A DNA stretch of 64,000 nucleotides from Capnocytophaga ochracea DSM 7271 (GCF_000023285.1 NC_013162.1:908501-972500); one strand, 5' to 3'; positions 35,321 through 45,654 are shown, counted from the stretch's first letter. Numbers and translations: made by a program. Notes: generated from the sequence alone by a model not told the origin.

Positions 35321-35328
35321 CAAAGGTA
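35321..35328 (-). promoter_or_regulatory. -7 promoter box of the octaheme cytochrome
   Basis: TACCTTTG on the minus strand, with only a weak TTG-like element about 20 bp upstream. It excludes the ATG at 35337 as the start. Confidence 0.55.
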
Positions 35329-35432
35329 CAAAAACAATATTTAATATACAACGAATAAGACGGTTAAAAATACCAATAAAAGAGTCCTAAAACATTACAA
35401 ATTAACAAATGTAATTACTTATATTAAAAACT

Positions 35433-35464
35433 CTTGCATTATTGAAACCTTTTTACTACTTTTG
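35433..35464 (+). promoter_or_regulatory. Promoter of the SusC/SusD pair
   Basis: TACTTTTG at 35457-35464 has CTTG at 35433-35436, 20 bp upstream. Confidence 0.6.
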
Positions 35465-35481
35465 CGCAAAATTAAATATAG

Positions 35482-38400
35482 ATGACAAAACTGAGAATGT
35501 TGTACTCTTGGGCTCTCTTCTTGCTGGTAATTTTTAGTGTTACAGCACAGAACATAGAGGTTTCAGGTACTGTAAAAGATGAAAAAGGTGAGCCTTTATT
35601 AGGTGTATTGGTATTAATCAAGGGTACCCAGCGCGGTGCCGCTACCGATATGGACGGGAATTATACTATCCAAACCAAAGTGGGAGAAACATTGAGTTTT
35701 TCGATCTTAGGAATGAAGACAGTAGAGAGAAAAATAACTGCCTCCACCAAACGATTAGACATAGTGCTTAAAGAAGATGTACAAGAGCTTGAAGAGATGG
35801 TGGTTACCGGCTATGGAGCTCCTAAGCTCGCCAGTCGCACCGTTGCACAAGTGGCACAAGTACAAGGTAAAGATGTGAGTGCCGCTCCGGTAGCCAGCGT
35901 ATCCGATGCCTTACAAGGACGATTAGCAGGGGTAGTGGTAACCAGCGATTCAGGTCGCCCAGGTAGCAATAGCGATATCCTTATCCACGGGTATAACAAC
36001 TTCCAAGGCGCACTACGAGGCGAAAGAACCCAAGAACCTCTCTATATAATGGACGGAATAGCGGTAAGCAGTAGTGTGATGAGCAGGTTCAACCCTAACG
36101 ATATAGAGAGTATTACGGTACTTAAAGACGCCGCTTCTACCTCTATCTACGGGGCTCGTGCCGCCAATGGGGTGATACTTATCACCACCAAAAAAGGGCG
36201 TAATAACGAGCGTACAAGCGTAACTATCAGTCACCAACTCGGTTTTACAGCGCTTACTAACGCTAGCCGTAAGTTTTTTGACGATATGATGACCCCACGC
36301 GAGTATATGGACTTTTGGATAGAAAAAAATCCTGAAGCAGTAAACTTGGCTGTAGGTAAGTTCAGTTCAAACAAGGATGTAGCGAGACAGTCAGCAGATA
36401 AAATCTTAGCCGATAATCCTTACAATACCCGTTGGGATAAGGTTTTTTTCAGAGATTTTGTACCGTTGATACGTACTGATGTCTCTATTTCAGGAGGTAC
36501 TAATAATAGTACTTATTATTTGTCGTTTGGGCACTTCAGCCAAGAGGGTTCTACAGCACCTCGCAGCGATTACCGTCGTTATACTGTCAATGGTAGTATC
36601 AATACCCAAATCACTAAATGGTTAAAAACAGGCTTCTCATTTGCAGCAGGACATACCGAGCGCGAAGGAGGTTCCACCCTCAACACCCCTAAGGTGATAG
36701 CTTTGCCACTTTACAGTCCTACTTACGAAGATGGTAGACGCAAAAACTATATCCCTGGCATCACCAGTCGTTCAGCTGGTTTCTACCACCCCGACTACTA
36801 TGCCGAAACACACCCTAGCAACTCTTTTTCCGATGACTTCTTGCCTTCGGGATTCGTCTCTATAGAGCCTATTAAAAACCTCATATTCAAAACACAAGGA
36901 GGGATACAATACGGGTATGGCGAATCAGAACTAAAAGAGTTACCTTCGTTTATAGATTATAAGTTTTTCGATGACCCTAATCCTTACACTTCAGTGTCTA
37001 ACAGTCGTACACTCAGAAAAACAATTACTAACACGTTAGAATATCGCTTCCTATTAGGAGAAAACAAAAAACATAGCTTCAATGTGTTATTAGGACAAGA
37101 GTCGGTTGAAAATAGCAGTAAACAATTAGATGCTACTACTTTCGGACAACCTTCAGAAGGGCTAACAATGCTCCGACACGGTAGTAAAGATAAAAGAATA
37201 GAAGACCAAAAGACTGTAAGTACTTTCAATTCTTATTTCGGAAGAGTAGAATACTCTTATAACACTCGTTACTTCTTAGACCTATCAATGCGCCGTGATG
37301 GTTCGTCAGCTTTTGGTAAGAACAACCACTACGGTAACTTCTGGGCAATAGGAGCGATGTGGAAACTCAAACAAGAGAACTTTTTGAAAGATGTAAAATG
37401 GCTTTCAGACCTCAATTTGCGTTTCAGTACAGGGCTTTCAGGAAATGCCTTAGGAGGCTACAAACATATCACTACCATAAAACCAGACAATTTCTATCAA
37501 GGTAAAACAGCTTATACAGTAGGTGGCTTGGGTAATCCTGATCTACGTTGGGAAGAGCAACGCAAAACTACTGTAGGGCTTAATATTGTGATTGATAGAG
37601 GTACTTCTTTCAATATAGAATACTACGACCGCGAGACTTACGATATGATTTCAAGCCGTGAGCTCAATAGTACTTCAGGGCAAAATCAATTCTTTGACAA
37701 TGCAGGGGGTATGCGCAACCGTGGGATAGACTTCACTTTCTCATCAGTAGTCTACAGAAGTGAAAATCAAGACTTGAGCATTCGTCCTTACTTCAACGTA
37801 AACTATAACAAGCAAGAAATAACCGCTCTTTTTGGCAATAAAACCTCTAATGTGGTTCCTTCTTCTGAAATAGGGTATAAATTAGGTCGTGCCCTTGAAT
37901 GGGCAGCCGTTATTCCCAAAGGCGTAAACCCTACCACCGGACAAATGGAGTATTACATACCAGGTGATGACCGTATGGAGCAAGTAACTGATGATAATAG
38001 AGTAACAACTACTTACGACTCTAGTAAATTAGGACAAACCACAGGCAAGAAAATGCAAGCTCCTATCAATGGTGGATTCGGCTGGAATATCAGCTATAAA
38101 ACTTTCTCGCTCGATATGGCATTCTCTTTTTCGTTAGAAAAATATAAGTGGAACTACGATATGAAGTACACCGAAAATCCTGACCAGTTTGGCGATCACA
38201 ACCTAAGTAGAAAAATATTAGACTATTGGAAAAATCCAGGTGATAACACCCGCCACCCTAAGATAAACACTACCACTTTCGTAAATTCATCGGATGCGCG
38301 TATGATACAAGACGCCTCATTTATGCGTTTGAAAAATATTACCCTTAGCTATAGTCTCCCAAAAGAAGTTATCAAACAATTGAATTTCTTTGAAGGAGTA

Positions 38401-38538
38401 CGCTTATATGCTACCGCCCGCAATATCTTTACGCTTACCAAATACGAAGGTGCAGACCCTGAGTACAATAATGCTATTTCATCAGGTGGCTATCCTCCTT
38501 CTCGTCAATTTACCTTAGGAGTAGATGTTAATTTTTAA
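35482..38538 (+). CDS. SusC/RagA-type TonB-linked outer-membrane transporter
   Basis: This 1018-residue protein has a signal peptide (cut near VTAQ), a carboxypeptidase-regulatory-like domain (VSGTVKDEKGEPLLGVLVLI, about 25-100), a TonB-box-like segment before VVTGYG, and a plug with DALQGRLAGVVVTSDSGRPG and SITVLKDAASTSIYGARAANGVILITTKKG. The barrel ends with FTLGVDVNF. It forms the pore of a pedal-bin transporter with the SusD protein encoded 12 bp downstream. The substrate may be an oligosaccharide or a peptide; no glycosidase or peptidase is attached to say which. Confidence 0.94.
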   Translation: MTKLRMLYSWALFLLVIFSVTAQNIEVSGTVKDEKGEPLLGVLVLIKGTQRGAATDMDGNYTIQTKVGETLSFSILGMKTVERKITASTKRLDIVLKEDVQELEEMVVTGYGAPKLASRTVAQVAQVQGKDVSAAPVASVSDALQGRLAGVVVTSDSGRPGSNSDILIHGYNNFQGALRGERTQEPLYIMDGIAVSSSVMSRFNPNDIESITVLKDAASTSIYGARAANGVILITTKKGRNNERTSVTISHQLGFTALTNASRKFFDDMMTPREYMDFWIEKNPEAVNLAVGKFSSNKDVARQSADKILADNPYNTRWDKVFFRDFVPLIRTDVSISGGTNNSTYYLSFGHFSQEGSTAPRSDYRRYTVNGSINTQITKWLKTGFSFAAGHTEREGGSTLNTPKVIALPLYSPTYEDGRRKNYIPGITSRSAGFYHPDYYAETHPSNSFSDDFLPSGFVSIEPIKNLIFKTQGGIQYGYGESELKELPSFIDYKFFDDPNPYTSVSNSRTLRKTITNTLEYRFLLGENKKHSFNVLLGQESVENSSKQLDATTFGQPSEGLTMLRHGSKDKRIEDQKTVSTFNSYFGRVEYSYNTRYFLDLSMRRDGSSAFGKNNHYGNFWAIGAMWKLKQENFLKDVKWLSDLNLRFSTGLSGNALGGYKHITTIKPDNFYQGKTAYTVGGLGNPDLRWEEQRKTTVGLNIVIDRGTSFNIEYYDRETYDMISSRELNSTSGQNQFFDNAGGMRNRGIDFTFSSVVYRSENQDLSIRPYFNVNYNKQEITALFGNKTSNVVPSSEIGYKLGRALEWAAVIPKGVNPTTGQMEYYIPGDDRMEQVTDDNRVTTTYDSSKLGQTTGKKMQAPINGGFGWNISYKTFSLDMAFSFSLEKYKWNYDMKYTENPDQFGDHNLSRKILDYWKNPGDNTRHPKINTTTFVNSSDARMIQDASFMRLKNITLSYSLPKEVIKQLNFFEGVRLYATARNIFTLTKYEGADPEYNNAISSGGYPPSRQFTLGVDVNF

Positions 38539-38550
38539 AAATGTAAAACA

Positions 38551-40086
38551 ATGAAAAAGATTTATAAAATAATAATTTTAGTAGTAGCTCCTCTGTTCTT
38601 TACCGGCTGTTTCAACCTCGACCAACAACCTTATGAAGATTTGAGCCAAGCTAACTCTTTTAAAACCGTACAAGATGCTCAATTTTGGGTGAATGGTATG
38701 TATGGTAAGTTGCGTACAAACATATACGGAAGTGCTATGTATGCTACCGACTTGCAAGCTGATTTCCTGAATATGGCCTTAAGAGACGGTACTAACGAAA
38801 CGATTACAAACTTTCAAAACTGGACGTTGTTTACTGTCAATAATGCAGCTACAGCAACTATTTGGCAACGCTATTTTGGGGCAATACAAAATATAAATAT
38901 AGGTTTAGAGGGGATTCCTACTATTACTATTCCCCAAGAAAATTACCGCACCGATTCGGCACAAATAAAGCACAATATGGGCGAATTGTATTTGGCACGT
39001 GCTTATTACTACACCTATCTGCTTACGCATTATTGCCCTACCGACGAGGCTTCTGCTTATGGATTGCCTTTGTTAAGCGGGCCTACTATCAACAATTTTC
39101 CTAACAGAAGTACAGTAGGACAGACTTACGACTTTATTTTGGCCGATATAGCACAAGCCGAAACTCGCCTTAGTGATGTAACAGGTGCTTTAGGGTCAGA
39201 GAAGTTTACCAAAGATGCAGTTGCAGCACTCAAGGCACGTGTATTGCTTTATAGAGGCAAGTGGGCAGAGGCTTATGCCACAGCTACTTCAATTATAGGT
39301 AGTCGTTATAGCTTAGTGAGTAGTAGTAGTGATTTAGAAAAGGTATGGAAAGATGATGATACTGCAGAAAGTATTGTACAGCTTTATGCTAAATACGATG
39401 TAGGTAATACAGCAGAGTTACCATCAGCCAATGATATTTATTTGGGCTACCAAAGAGAGTGGAACAATAGATTGCGTAGGTATGAAATAAGGTATTTGCC
39501 AAAAGCAATACCTACTCAAGATTTCGTAGATTTGTATAATAACAGCGATTATCGTAAGTCTATTTACATCAAAAAACTTTTTGCTAATTATGGTAGTGCT
39601 ACTTTCACCGATTTGTATTTGGTAAATAAATACCCTGACAATCCTCTTCTAAAACAAACATCAGGTATCTCCCCTACTTATATGCATCGTCCTAAGGTAT
39701 TTCGTATTGCTGAGATATACTTAATAGCAGCCGAAGCCGCTTATAAAAACGGCGATCAAACTAATGCTAAAACCTACTTAGACAGATTGCGCACCGCTCG
39801 TGGTATTGGTAGTGTAACCTATACCGACCTTTGGGCAGAGATTCAAAACGAACGCAACCGCGAACTCGCTTTTGAGGGCTTCCGTATGGCAGATATCAAG
39901 CGTTGGAATTTGGGCGTAGTACGTGGTACCCCTCAGAACCTCAGTGCTATTGTATCAGATCCTGCTGACCAGTATTATCAGCTTAATATCCCTGCAGGGA
40001 ATTATAAAATGGTTTGGCCTCTTTCTCCAAGTGATATTCTCTATGAACAAGGTAGAGCCAACTGGCAACAAAACCCAGGTTGGTAA
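38551..40086 (+). CDS. SusD/RagB-type surface lipoprotein
   Basis: This 511-residue lipoprotein (lipobox FFTGC, Cys20) is the lid of the SusCD transporter. N-terminal LDQQPYEDLSQANSF, the TPR helices (ELYLARAYYYTYLL, AVAALKARVLLYRGKW) and the C-terminal RIAEIYLIAAEAAYKNGD and NERNRELAFEGFRMADIKRW are typical of SusD. It is translated with susC and ends with a terminator at 40158-40187. Confidence 0.94.
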   Translation: MKKIYKIIILVVAPLFFTGCFNLDQQPYEDLSQANSFKTVQDAQFWVNGMYGKLRTNIYGSAMYATDLQADFLNMALRDGTNETITNFQNWTLFTVNNAATATIWQRYFGAIQNINIGLEGIPTITIPQENYRTDSAQIKHNMGELYLARAYYYTYLLTHYCPTDEASAYGLPLLSGPTINNFPNRSTVGQTYDFILADIAQAETRLSDVTGALGSEKFTKDAVAALKARVLLYRGKWAEAYATATSIIGSRYSLVSSSSDLEKVWKDDDTAESIVQLYAKYDVGNTAELPSANDIYLGYQREWNNRLRRYEIRYLPKAIPTQDFVDLYNNSDYRKSIYIKKLFANYGSATFTDLYLVNKYPDNPLLKQTSGISPTYMHRPKVFRIAEIYLIAAEAAYKNGDQTNAKTYLDRLRTARGIGSVTYTDLWAEIQNERNRELAFEGFRMADIKRWNLGVVRGTPQNLSAIVSDPADQYYQLNIPAGNYKMVWPLSPSDILYEQGRANWQQNPGW

Positions 40087-40157
40087 AACAATGATTAATT
40101 TTATTAGTATTTAATGATTAATTGCTAATACAATAAGATTTTAAATATATTTGAAAT

Positions 40158-40187
40158 AAAAAAGCGGTCTTAGTAGACCGCTTTTTT
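40158..40187. terminator. Bidirectional terminator between convergent genes
   Basis: AAAAAGCGGTCT pairs with AGACCGCTTTTT, with T runs on both strands. It serves the SusD gene (plus) and the SLC13 gene (minus). Confidence 0.9.
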
Positions 40188-40207
40188 ATTATCATTAATC
40201 TTAACTA

Positions 40208-41578
40208 TTATCTCCAAAAGTAGTAGGCTACTACTGATATAAAGATAATACAAAGAATATTCAATACAAAACCTGCTTTTATCATATCGCGTTGACTTAC
40301 CTTGCCCGTGCCGTAAGCTATGGCATTAGGAGGCGTAGCCACAGGTAACATAAAGGCACAAGAGGCTCCTATACCTATAATAAGTGAAAGACCCAAAGGA
40401 TTAACTCCTAAGTTTTCGGCTACCGAAATGAAGATAGGTACTAAGAGAGCTGCGCTGGCGGTATTACTGGTAAATTCAGTTAGGAAAATGATGAAGGTAG
40501 CTACCATAAGTCCTATTACAAAATAGTTGCTATCAGCGATGAGGAACTGCACAGAGTCTACCAATGCCTTACTTGCCCCCGATTGTGTAAGGATAACGCT
40601 TAGTGAGAGTCCACCTCCGAAGAGCATTAGCACACCCCAATCGGTGTTTTCTTGTATTTGTTTCCATTCGGCCACACCAAAGAAACATACGAACACGGCA
40701 GCAATCATTGCTACCACTGCATCAAAGTCTTTGATTTTCTCGATGCCTATAAAAGATGTGAGTGTTTCGTTAATCAGGTCGCTAAATATCCAGCAAAGGG
40801 CTGTGATAAGGAAGATGAGAATGGTAAGATACTGCTTGCCGTTGAGCTTATCTACTACACCTTCAGTAGAGGTGATTTTAATGTTTAGTTTCGGACGGAA
40901 CACTACGTACAACGTACCAATCATCAAAGGCATTAAACCTAAGACTGTAGGCATACCATAGCGCAACCATTCTGAGAATGTGATATTCAGTTGAGAGGCG
41001 ACAATGGCATTCGGTGGGCTACCCACCAAGGTACCCATACCTCCTATGCTCGCACTATAAGCAACCCCGAGTATCACAAAAGCATACGTACCTTTATTAC
41101 TTTCGTAGTCGATGTTTTTGAGCAAGCCAATTGCCAAAGGAATAATCATTGCGGCAGTAGCTGTATTGCTGATACCCATAGAGAGCAAAGCAGTAGCCAA
41201 AAAGAGGAAGAATACCGCTAACAGGAAATTGCCTCTGGCTATAGCAATCACCTTATGAGCGATGTACTTGTCAAGCTTTTGTACGCTCAGGGCAGTAGCA
41301 ATAGCGAAACCTCCAAAGAATAGGAAGATTGTAGGGTTTGCAAAAGCTTGTAGGGCACTTTTGGTACTCTCTAAGCCCAAGAGTATTGCCAATACAGGAA
41401 CTAAGAGTGCTGTAACGGTAATGTGTATGGCTTCGGTAAGCCACAAGATAGCTACAAAGGCAAGGAGTGCCAAGCCTTTATTAGTAGGCTCTTCATAAGG
41501 AAGCAACCCATAGAGCAAAAAGCCTACCGCCAATGCGATGGCTATAATCACGGAACGTTTGATGTAATTGGTCAGCAT
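40208..41578 (-). CDS. SLC13/DASS-family sodium-coupled anion transporter
   Basis: This 456-residue inner-membrane protein has about 11 helices. Two SNT motifs, SNTATAAMIIPLA and SNTASAALLVPI, mark the substrate and sodium sites of the DASS family. The substrate is probably a dicarboxylate such as succinate, malate or fumarate; sulfate is less likely. It is 39 bp downstream of the mscS-like gene and may be the last gene of the zapA-rny transcript. Confidence 0.9.
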   Translation of the reverse strand: MLTNYIKRSVIIAIALAVGFLLYGLLPYEEPTNKGLALLAFVAILWLTEAIHITVTALLVPVLAILLGLESTKSALQAFANPTIFLFFGGFAIATALSVQKLDKYIAHKVIAIARGNFLLAVFFLFLATALLSMGISNTATAAMIIPLAIGLLKNIDYESNKGTYAFVILGVAYSASIGGMGTLVGSPPNAIVASQLNITFSEWLRYGMPTVLGLMPLMIGTLYVVFRPKLNIKITSTEGVVDKLNGKQYLTILIFLITALCWIFSDLINETLTSFIGIEKIKDFDAVVAMIAAVFVCFFGVAEWKQIQENTDWGVLMLFGGGLSLSVILTQSGASKALVDSVQFLIADSNYFVIGLMVATFIIFLTEFTSNTASAALLVPIFISVAENLGVNPLGLSLIIGIGASCAFMLPVATPPNAIAYGTGKVSQRDMIKAGFVLNILCIIFISVVAYYFWR

Positions 41579-41617
41579 ATATTAGGGTTTTTGTTATTAG
41601 CAAAGCACGTAAGCAAT

Positions 41618-42148
41618 TTACGGTTTTATCTTCACCGCATATTTCTTTTCCGAAACAATTACAATCCCTTTTTGGAGCAAAAGATTATTCGGCAAACTTA
41701 TCTGTTCGCCTTCTGTTGTTTTCAAAAGAGTATAGAAAGATTTTATATCGATTATTTTAGCCTCGATAGGATAATCTTTATCTAAAATCTTAATCGTATC
41801 ACCTATTCTAAACGGAGAAGAGAAAAACACGATAATCCCCGCTGTAATATTGCTCAAAATCGACCATTGGGCAAAAAATGCTACCCCTATTACGGTAAGT
41901 ATCGAAGTAACAAAAAGGAATAGCTGTTCGGTTTTTATTCCCCAAATAGAGACAATGGTAAGGATAGCTAGCGCATAAATAAAATAGTCTATATACTTCT
42001 TTACTAAATGAGTACGACTCTCTACGAACTCCGCTTTTTTTCCGAACTTATTGATGATGGAGTTCACCAAGTAACGCAAAGCAATAAAGACCACCAATGT
42101 AATGGCAGTAGCAATAATTTGATATAGGTAGTCTTGTATATAGTTCAT
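41618..42148 (-). CDS. Small MscS-type mechanosensitive channel
   Basis: This 176-residue protein has two to three helices (about 10-26, 50-68, 75-105) and then the MscS beta domain (GIIVFFSSPFRIGDTIKILD, near 107-127). The usual C-terminal vestibule is much reduced; the protein ends soon after the beta domain. Short MscS-like proteins exist in the family. It probably relieves turgor during osmotic downshock. It lies 6 bp after rny. Confidence 0.85.
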   Translation of the reverse strand: MNYIQDYLYQIIATAITLVVFIALRYLVNSIINKFGKKAEFVESRTHLVKKYIDYFIYALAILTIVSIWGIKTEQLFLFVTSILTVIGVAFFAQWSILSNITAGIIVFFSSPFRIGDTIKILDKDYPIEAKIIDIKSFYTLLKTTEGEQISLPNNLLLQKGIVIVSEKKYAVKIKP

Positions 42149-42154
42149 ATAACT

Positions 42155-43723
42155 TTACTTCGCGATATTCACAGCACGAGTTTCACGTATTACCGTTACT
42201 TTCACTTGACCTGGGTAGGTCATATCGGTTTGGATTTTTTGCGATAAGTTGAATGAAAGTTCTGCGGCTTTATCGTCGGTTACTCTTTCGCTTTCTACGA
42301 TTACACGTAACTCACGACCTGCTTGGATTGCATAGGCTTTCTTCACGCCTTGGAAAGTGAAAGCAGCATCTTCGAGGTCTTTGAGACGTTGTATATACGA
42401 ATCGAGTACTTGACGACGTGCTCCTGGACGAGCTCCACTAATAGCATCGCATACTTGTACGATAGGCGAAAGCAAGGAGGTCATCTCAATCTCGTCGTGG
42501 TGTGCCCCGATAGCATTGCACACTTCGGGTTTTTCGCCGTATTTCTCTGCCCATTCCATACCGAGGAGAGCGTGAGGAGTCTCACTTTCTATCTGCGGTA
42601 CTTTACCGATGTCGTGTAAAAGTCCGGCACGTTTGGCAAGTTTAGGGTTCAAGCCTAACTCAGCTGCCATTACTCCGCAGAGCTTGGCTACTTCGCGAGA
42701 GTGTTGCAAGAGGTTCTGCCCATATGACGAACGGTATTTCATACGTCCTACACATTTTACTAACTCGGGGTGCAATCCGTGGATACCGAGGTCAATTACG
42801 GTGCGTTTACCTATTTCAACGATTTCTTCTTCTATTTGTTTGGTAGTTTTTTCAACCACTTCTTCAATGCGTGCAGGGTGAATACGCCCGTCGGTTACGA
42901 GCTTGTGCAAAGAAAGGCGTGCGATTTCGCGACGTACCGAGTCGAAGCAAGAGAGAATAATCGCTTCGGGGGTATCGTCTACAATGATTTCGACCCCAGT
43001 AGCTGCTTCGAGGGCACGGATATTGCGCCCTTCACGACCGATGATACGACCTTTCACCTCGTCAGACTCGAGATTGAATACCGATACGCAATTGTCTACT
43101 GCTTCCTCAGTGCCTATACGCTGAATGGTATTAATGATGATTTTGCGGGCTTCTTGGTGAGCAGTGAGCTTGGCTTCTTCAATGGTATTTTGGATATAAG
43201 CCATCGCGTCGGCTTGGGCTTCACTGCGCAATGAATCGGTGAGTAGTTTCTTAGCTTCTTCGGCAGACAAGCCTGAAATAACCTCTAATTGTTGTACCTG
43301 ACTTTTGTGTAGGCGGTCTATTTCTTCTTGTTTTTTATCGAGTGTCTGCAAGCGAAAGTCGGCTTCTTCTGTTTTCTTTTCCAACTCATCTTTTAGGCGC
43401 TTATTTTGTGCCAATTCATTGGACACTTGTGACTCTTTATCGCGTATACGCTTCTCAGCCTCTGCCATTTTTTTATCTTTGGCAGTGATTGTTTTTTCGT
43501 GTTCAGCTTTTAGTTCAAGGAACTTCTCTTTTGCTTGGAATATCTTGTCTTTTTTGATATTTTCAGCTTCGGCTTTAGCGTTTTTCAGAAGAACGTCGGC
43601 TTCATTCTTAGCGTTGAGAATGATTTTAGAGGCGTTCTTCTTTTCCAGCGATTTGGCGATAGCGAACCCTATGAAAAGGGCAATGATAAAAACTGCAATA
43701 CTTATAATAACTGTACTATCCAT
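42155..43723 (-). CDS. rny: Ribonuclease Y
   Basis: This 522-residue membrane-anchored endoribonuclease starts mRNA decay. An N-terminal transmembrane helix (4-23), a long coiled coil (about 28-190), a KH domain ([20 protein letters not shown], near 215-240) and an HD domain (LLHDIGKVP with HHDE downstream) occur in the canonical order. It is downstream of zapA, with a 6S-like RNA between. Confidence 0.96.
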   Translation of the reverse strand: MDSTVIISIAVFIIALFIGFAIAKSLEKKNASKIILNAKNEADVLLKNAKAEAENIKKDKIFQAKEKFLELKAEHEKTITAKDKKMAEAEKRIRDKESQVSNELAQNKRLKDELEKKTEEADFRLQTLDKKQEEIDRLHKSQVQQLEVISGLSAEEAKKLLTDSLRSEAQADAMAYIQNTIEEAKLTAHQEARKIIINTIQRIGTEEAVDNCVSVFNLESDEVKGRIIGREGRNIRALEAATGVEIIVDDTPEAIILSCFDSVRREIARLSLHKLVTDGRIHPARIEEVVEKTTKQIEEEIVEIGKRTVIDLGIHGLHPELVKCVGRMKYRSSYGQNLLQHSREVAKLCGVMAAELGLNPKLAKRAGLLHDIGKVPQIESETPHALLGMEWAEKYGEKPEVCNAIGAHHDEIEMTSLLSPIVQVCDAISGARPGARRQVLDSYIQRLKDLEDAAFTFQGVKKAYAIQAGRELRVIVESERVTDDKAAELSFNLSQKIQTDMTYPGQVKVTVIRETRAVNIAK

Positions 43724-43756
43724 CTTTGTTGTTTAAAAAATAAAATATTGATATAA

Positions 43757-43931
43757 AAAATGCCTATATTGATTAATATGTTTCACGTAAAACTCTGAAA
43801 AACAGGTTTAGGGATACTCAGTGGGGCAAGTATCCGGCAACTGAAGACCGGCACGCTTTAGCCGCTGTAACTCTCCCTTTTGTGAAATGTTAATGTTGAG
43901 TTTACCGAAAGGACAATCAATATAGGCAGTA
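43757..43931 (-). ncRNA. ssrS: 6S-like RNA between zapA and rny
   Basis: The 233-bp gap between zapA and rny has a perfect 14-bp terminal stem: TGCCTATATTGATT (43761-43774) with AATCAATATAGGCA (43915-43928). On the minus strand the stem is followed by TTTTTTAT, a terminator. Inside are the hairpin GGATACT/AGTATCC (43812-43835), a second stem on CCGG, and largely unpaired flanks. A closed rod of about 170 nt with a central bubble next to zapA is the expected form of 6S RNA, which binds sigma-loaded RNA polymerase; a Flavobacteria type is known. Neighbour and shape support it; I did not compare the sequence with a model. Confidence 0.65.
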
Positions 43932-43956
43932 AGTTTTCTATGTAAAGGAACGTGTT

Positions 43957-44247
43957 TTAACCTATTTGGTTTAAGGCGTTGTACACCTGTGCTAAGGTTT
44001 CTTTGAGGGATTCATCTTCGTGCGTTTCGTTGAGTTTGGCTTGTTCTATTTCTCTTGCCAAAGCGATAGCGCACATTGCTAAGCCATCTTGTTTATCGCG
44101 CAGTTCATAAACGGTTTCAAAATCTTGAATCATATCGTTTATCTTTTTAGCGGCTTTTCTAAAACCCTCTTCCTGTTGTGGAGCAATGGTTAAAGGGTAT
44201 AACCTATCGGCTACCGAAAGTTTAATTCTCAATCCGTCCTGTTCCAT
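43957..44247 (-). CDS. zapA: Cell division protein ZapA
   Basis: This 96-residue protein has the ZapA form: a small N-terminal alpha/beta domain (LRIKLSVADRLYPLTIAPQQEE) and a C-terminal helix that forms coiled coils. It bundles FtsZ filaments at the division site. It lies 2 bp after the coiled-coil gene, and the 6S-like RNA follows it. Confidence 0.9.
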   Translation of the reverse strand: MEQDGLRIKLSVADRLYPLTIAPQQEEGFRKAAKKINDMIQDFETVYELRDKQDGLAMCAIALAREIEQAKLNETHEDESLKETLAQVYNALNQIG

Positions 44248-44249
44248 TG

Positions 44250-44543
44250 CTATTGTTTAGTGAGCTGAGTGATACACGCATCGATTTCGCGAATGAGCGT
44301 ATTGAGCTTCAATTTGGTTTCTCTTTTATTATCTTTACTGCCTAATATACGGTTGGCTATGGCGAGTGTTTCGTTTTTCTCTTTCAGTGTAGTGATAGTG
44401 CTTTCAAGCGACTGTTTCTCACTGCGAAGTTCTTCAATGGTTTGTTTTAGCTTGCCATTTTCTTCCCTAAGACTATTGAATTTGCTCTGTAAGACAATGG
44501 CTTTCTCTTCTAATAACGCTACCAACTTTTTTAAATCACTCAT
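44250..44543 (-). CDS. Small coiled-coil protein upstream of zapA
   Basis: The product has 97 residues starting at MSDLKKL (44543); the ATG at 44573 is inside the promoter box (44571-44578). Almost the whole chain is a coiled coil (about 5-70), with a helix after it. It is just before zapA, so a role in division, like ZapB, is plausible but not shown. Confidence 0.7.
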   Translation of the reverse strand: MSDLKKLVALLEEKAIVLQSKFNSLREENGKLKQTIEELRSEKQSLESTITTLKEKNETLAIANRILGSKDNKRETKLKLNTLIREIDACITQLTKQ

Positions 44544-44570
44544 CAAACAGCGAACTTTGTATATTTGGGG

Positions 44571-44602
44571 CAAAAATACGCTTTCTTTTTAAAAAAAGCA
44601 AT
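44571..44602 (-). promoter_or_regulatory. Promoter of the coiled-coil/zapA operon
   Basis: TATTTTTG (44571-44578, minus strand) has ATTG (44599-44602) 20 bp upstream. The region from here to 44807 holds no gene. Confidence 0.6.
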
Positions 44603-44807
44603 TTTTTTAGAAAATAAATGAAACTGAGAAATGTAAGATTTTCATAATCAACATAAAAAAGGACTTTTAAGTTTTAAAGAAAGTCATACCTCAGCGTTGT
44701 TATAAATAAAAATCACTTGATTGTATTATAAGTTGATGATTTTCTTTGCTTAGTTTTAACAAAAGAGAGTAATAATCAGTGTTATGTTATAACGAACTGA
44801 TATTAAA

Positions 44808-45548
44808 TTAAAGCCCTTCTTTATTTTGTTGTTTTGCTAATAGGTAATTTACCGCAGTAGCAGCAGCGTATAACCCAAAAGCGGCTGGCATAAAGCTAAT
44901 GGTACCATAAAAAGACTTTTTATAGTCAAGACCTTCGGTGCGTTGCATAGAGTCCTTGGAAACTATTTCGGAAGAGAATACGGCTTTTATACCTGAGTGA
45001 ATACGCTCGTTTTTAAGTCGTTTGCGAATAAACTTTGCCAACGGACAGTTATACGTTTTCATCAGGTCGGTTACTTTTATTTGGGAAACATCGGTAGCAC
45101 CTCCCGCGCCCATACAACTCACGAGCTTTACGTGTTTGCGTTTAGCTGCAAGAATAAGGTTCAGCTTAGGGGTAATACTATCGATACAGTCGATGACATA
45201 ATCGAAGTCGGGCGTTACGATTTCCCAAGCGCGCTCAGGGGTCAGGAATTCGTGAATGACGGTGAGTTTCAGCTCGGGGTTGATATCCAAAAGACGTGCT
45301 CTCATCACTTCGGTTTTGGCTTGCCCTATCGTAGAATGAAGGGCGGGCAACTGGCGGTTGATATTAGAGAGCGAAACAGTATCAGCATCGACAATAGTGA
45401 GAGCTCCTACGCCTGCACGAGTTACAAATTCGGCAGCATAAGAGCCTACGCCCCCTAAACCTGCAATGAGAATATGGGCATTTTGCAAAGTGGTAATACC
45501 TTGTTGTTTAATTAAAAGCTCTGTACGTTCTAACCAATGATTATTCAT
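44808..45548 (-). CDS. tcdA: tRNA threonylcarbamoyladenosine dehydratase (TcdA)
   Basis: The product has 246 residues when started at MNNHWLER (45548). This E1-like enzyme makes cyclic t6A at position 37 of ANN-decoding tRNAs. The nucleotide loop AGLGGVGSYAAE, VDADTVSLSNINRQ and CIDSITPKLNLI are the ThiF/TcdA signature. CMGAGGATDVSQIKVTDL and the late SFYGTISFMPA stretch favour TcdA over ThiF or MoeB. No sulfurtransferase partner is nearby. Confidence 0.9.
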   Translation of the reverse strand: MNNHWLERTELLIKQQGITTLQNAHILIAGLGGVGSYAAEFVTRAGVGALTIVDADTVSLSNINRQLPALHSTIGQAKTEVMRARLLDINPELKLTVIHEFLTPERAWEIVTPDFDYVIDCIDSITPKLNLILAAKRKHVKLVSCMGAGGATDVSQIKVTDLMKTYNCPLAKFIRKRLKNERIHSGIKAVFSSEIVSKDSMQRTEGLDYKKSFYGTISFMPAAFGLYAAATAVNYLLAKQQNKEGL

Positions 45549-45654
45549 ATTATTTTTGGTCTCCCGCAAATTATGCGGATAGGACGGATTGCGTAATGCT
45601 TCTTTTTAAATTTGAGAGCTACGCTTCTGTTTTTAAGGAGAAATCTTTTATACG

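Noticed and set aside
43801-43860. Possible cobalamin riboswitch, because of a GCCGGATACTTGCC word like a B12 box
   Set aside because: The order of the other conserved blocks is wrong, and the word is part of a simple hairpin inside the 6S-like structure. No cobalamin gene follows.
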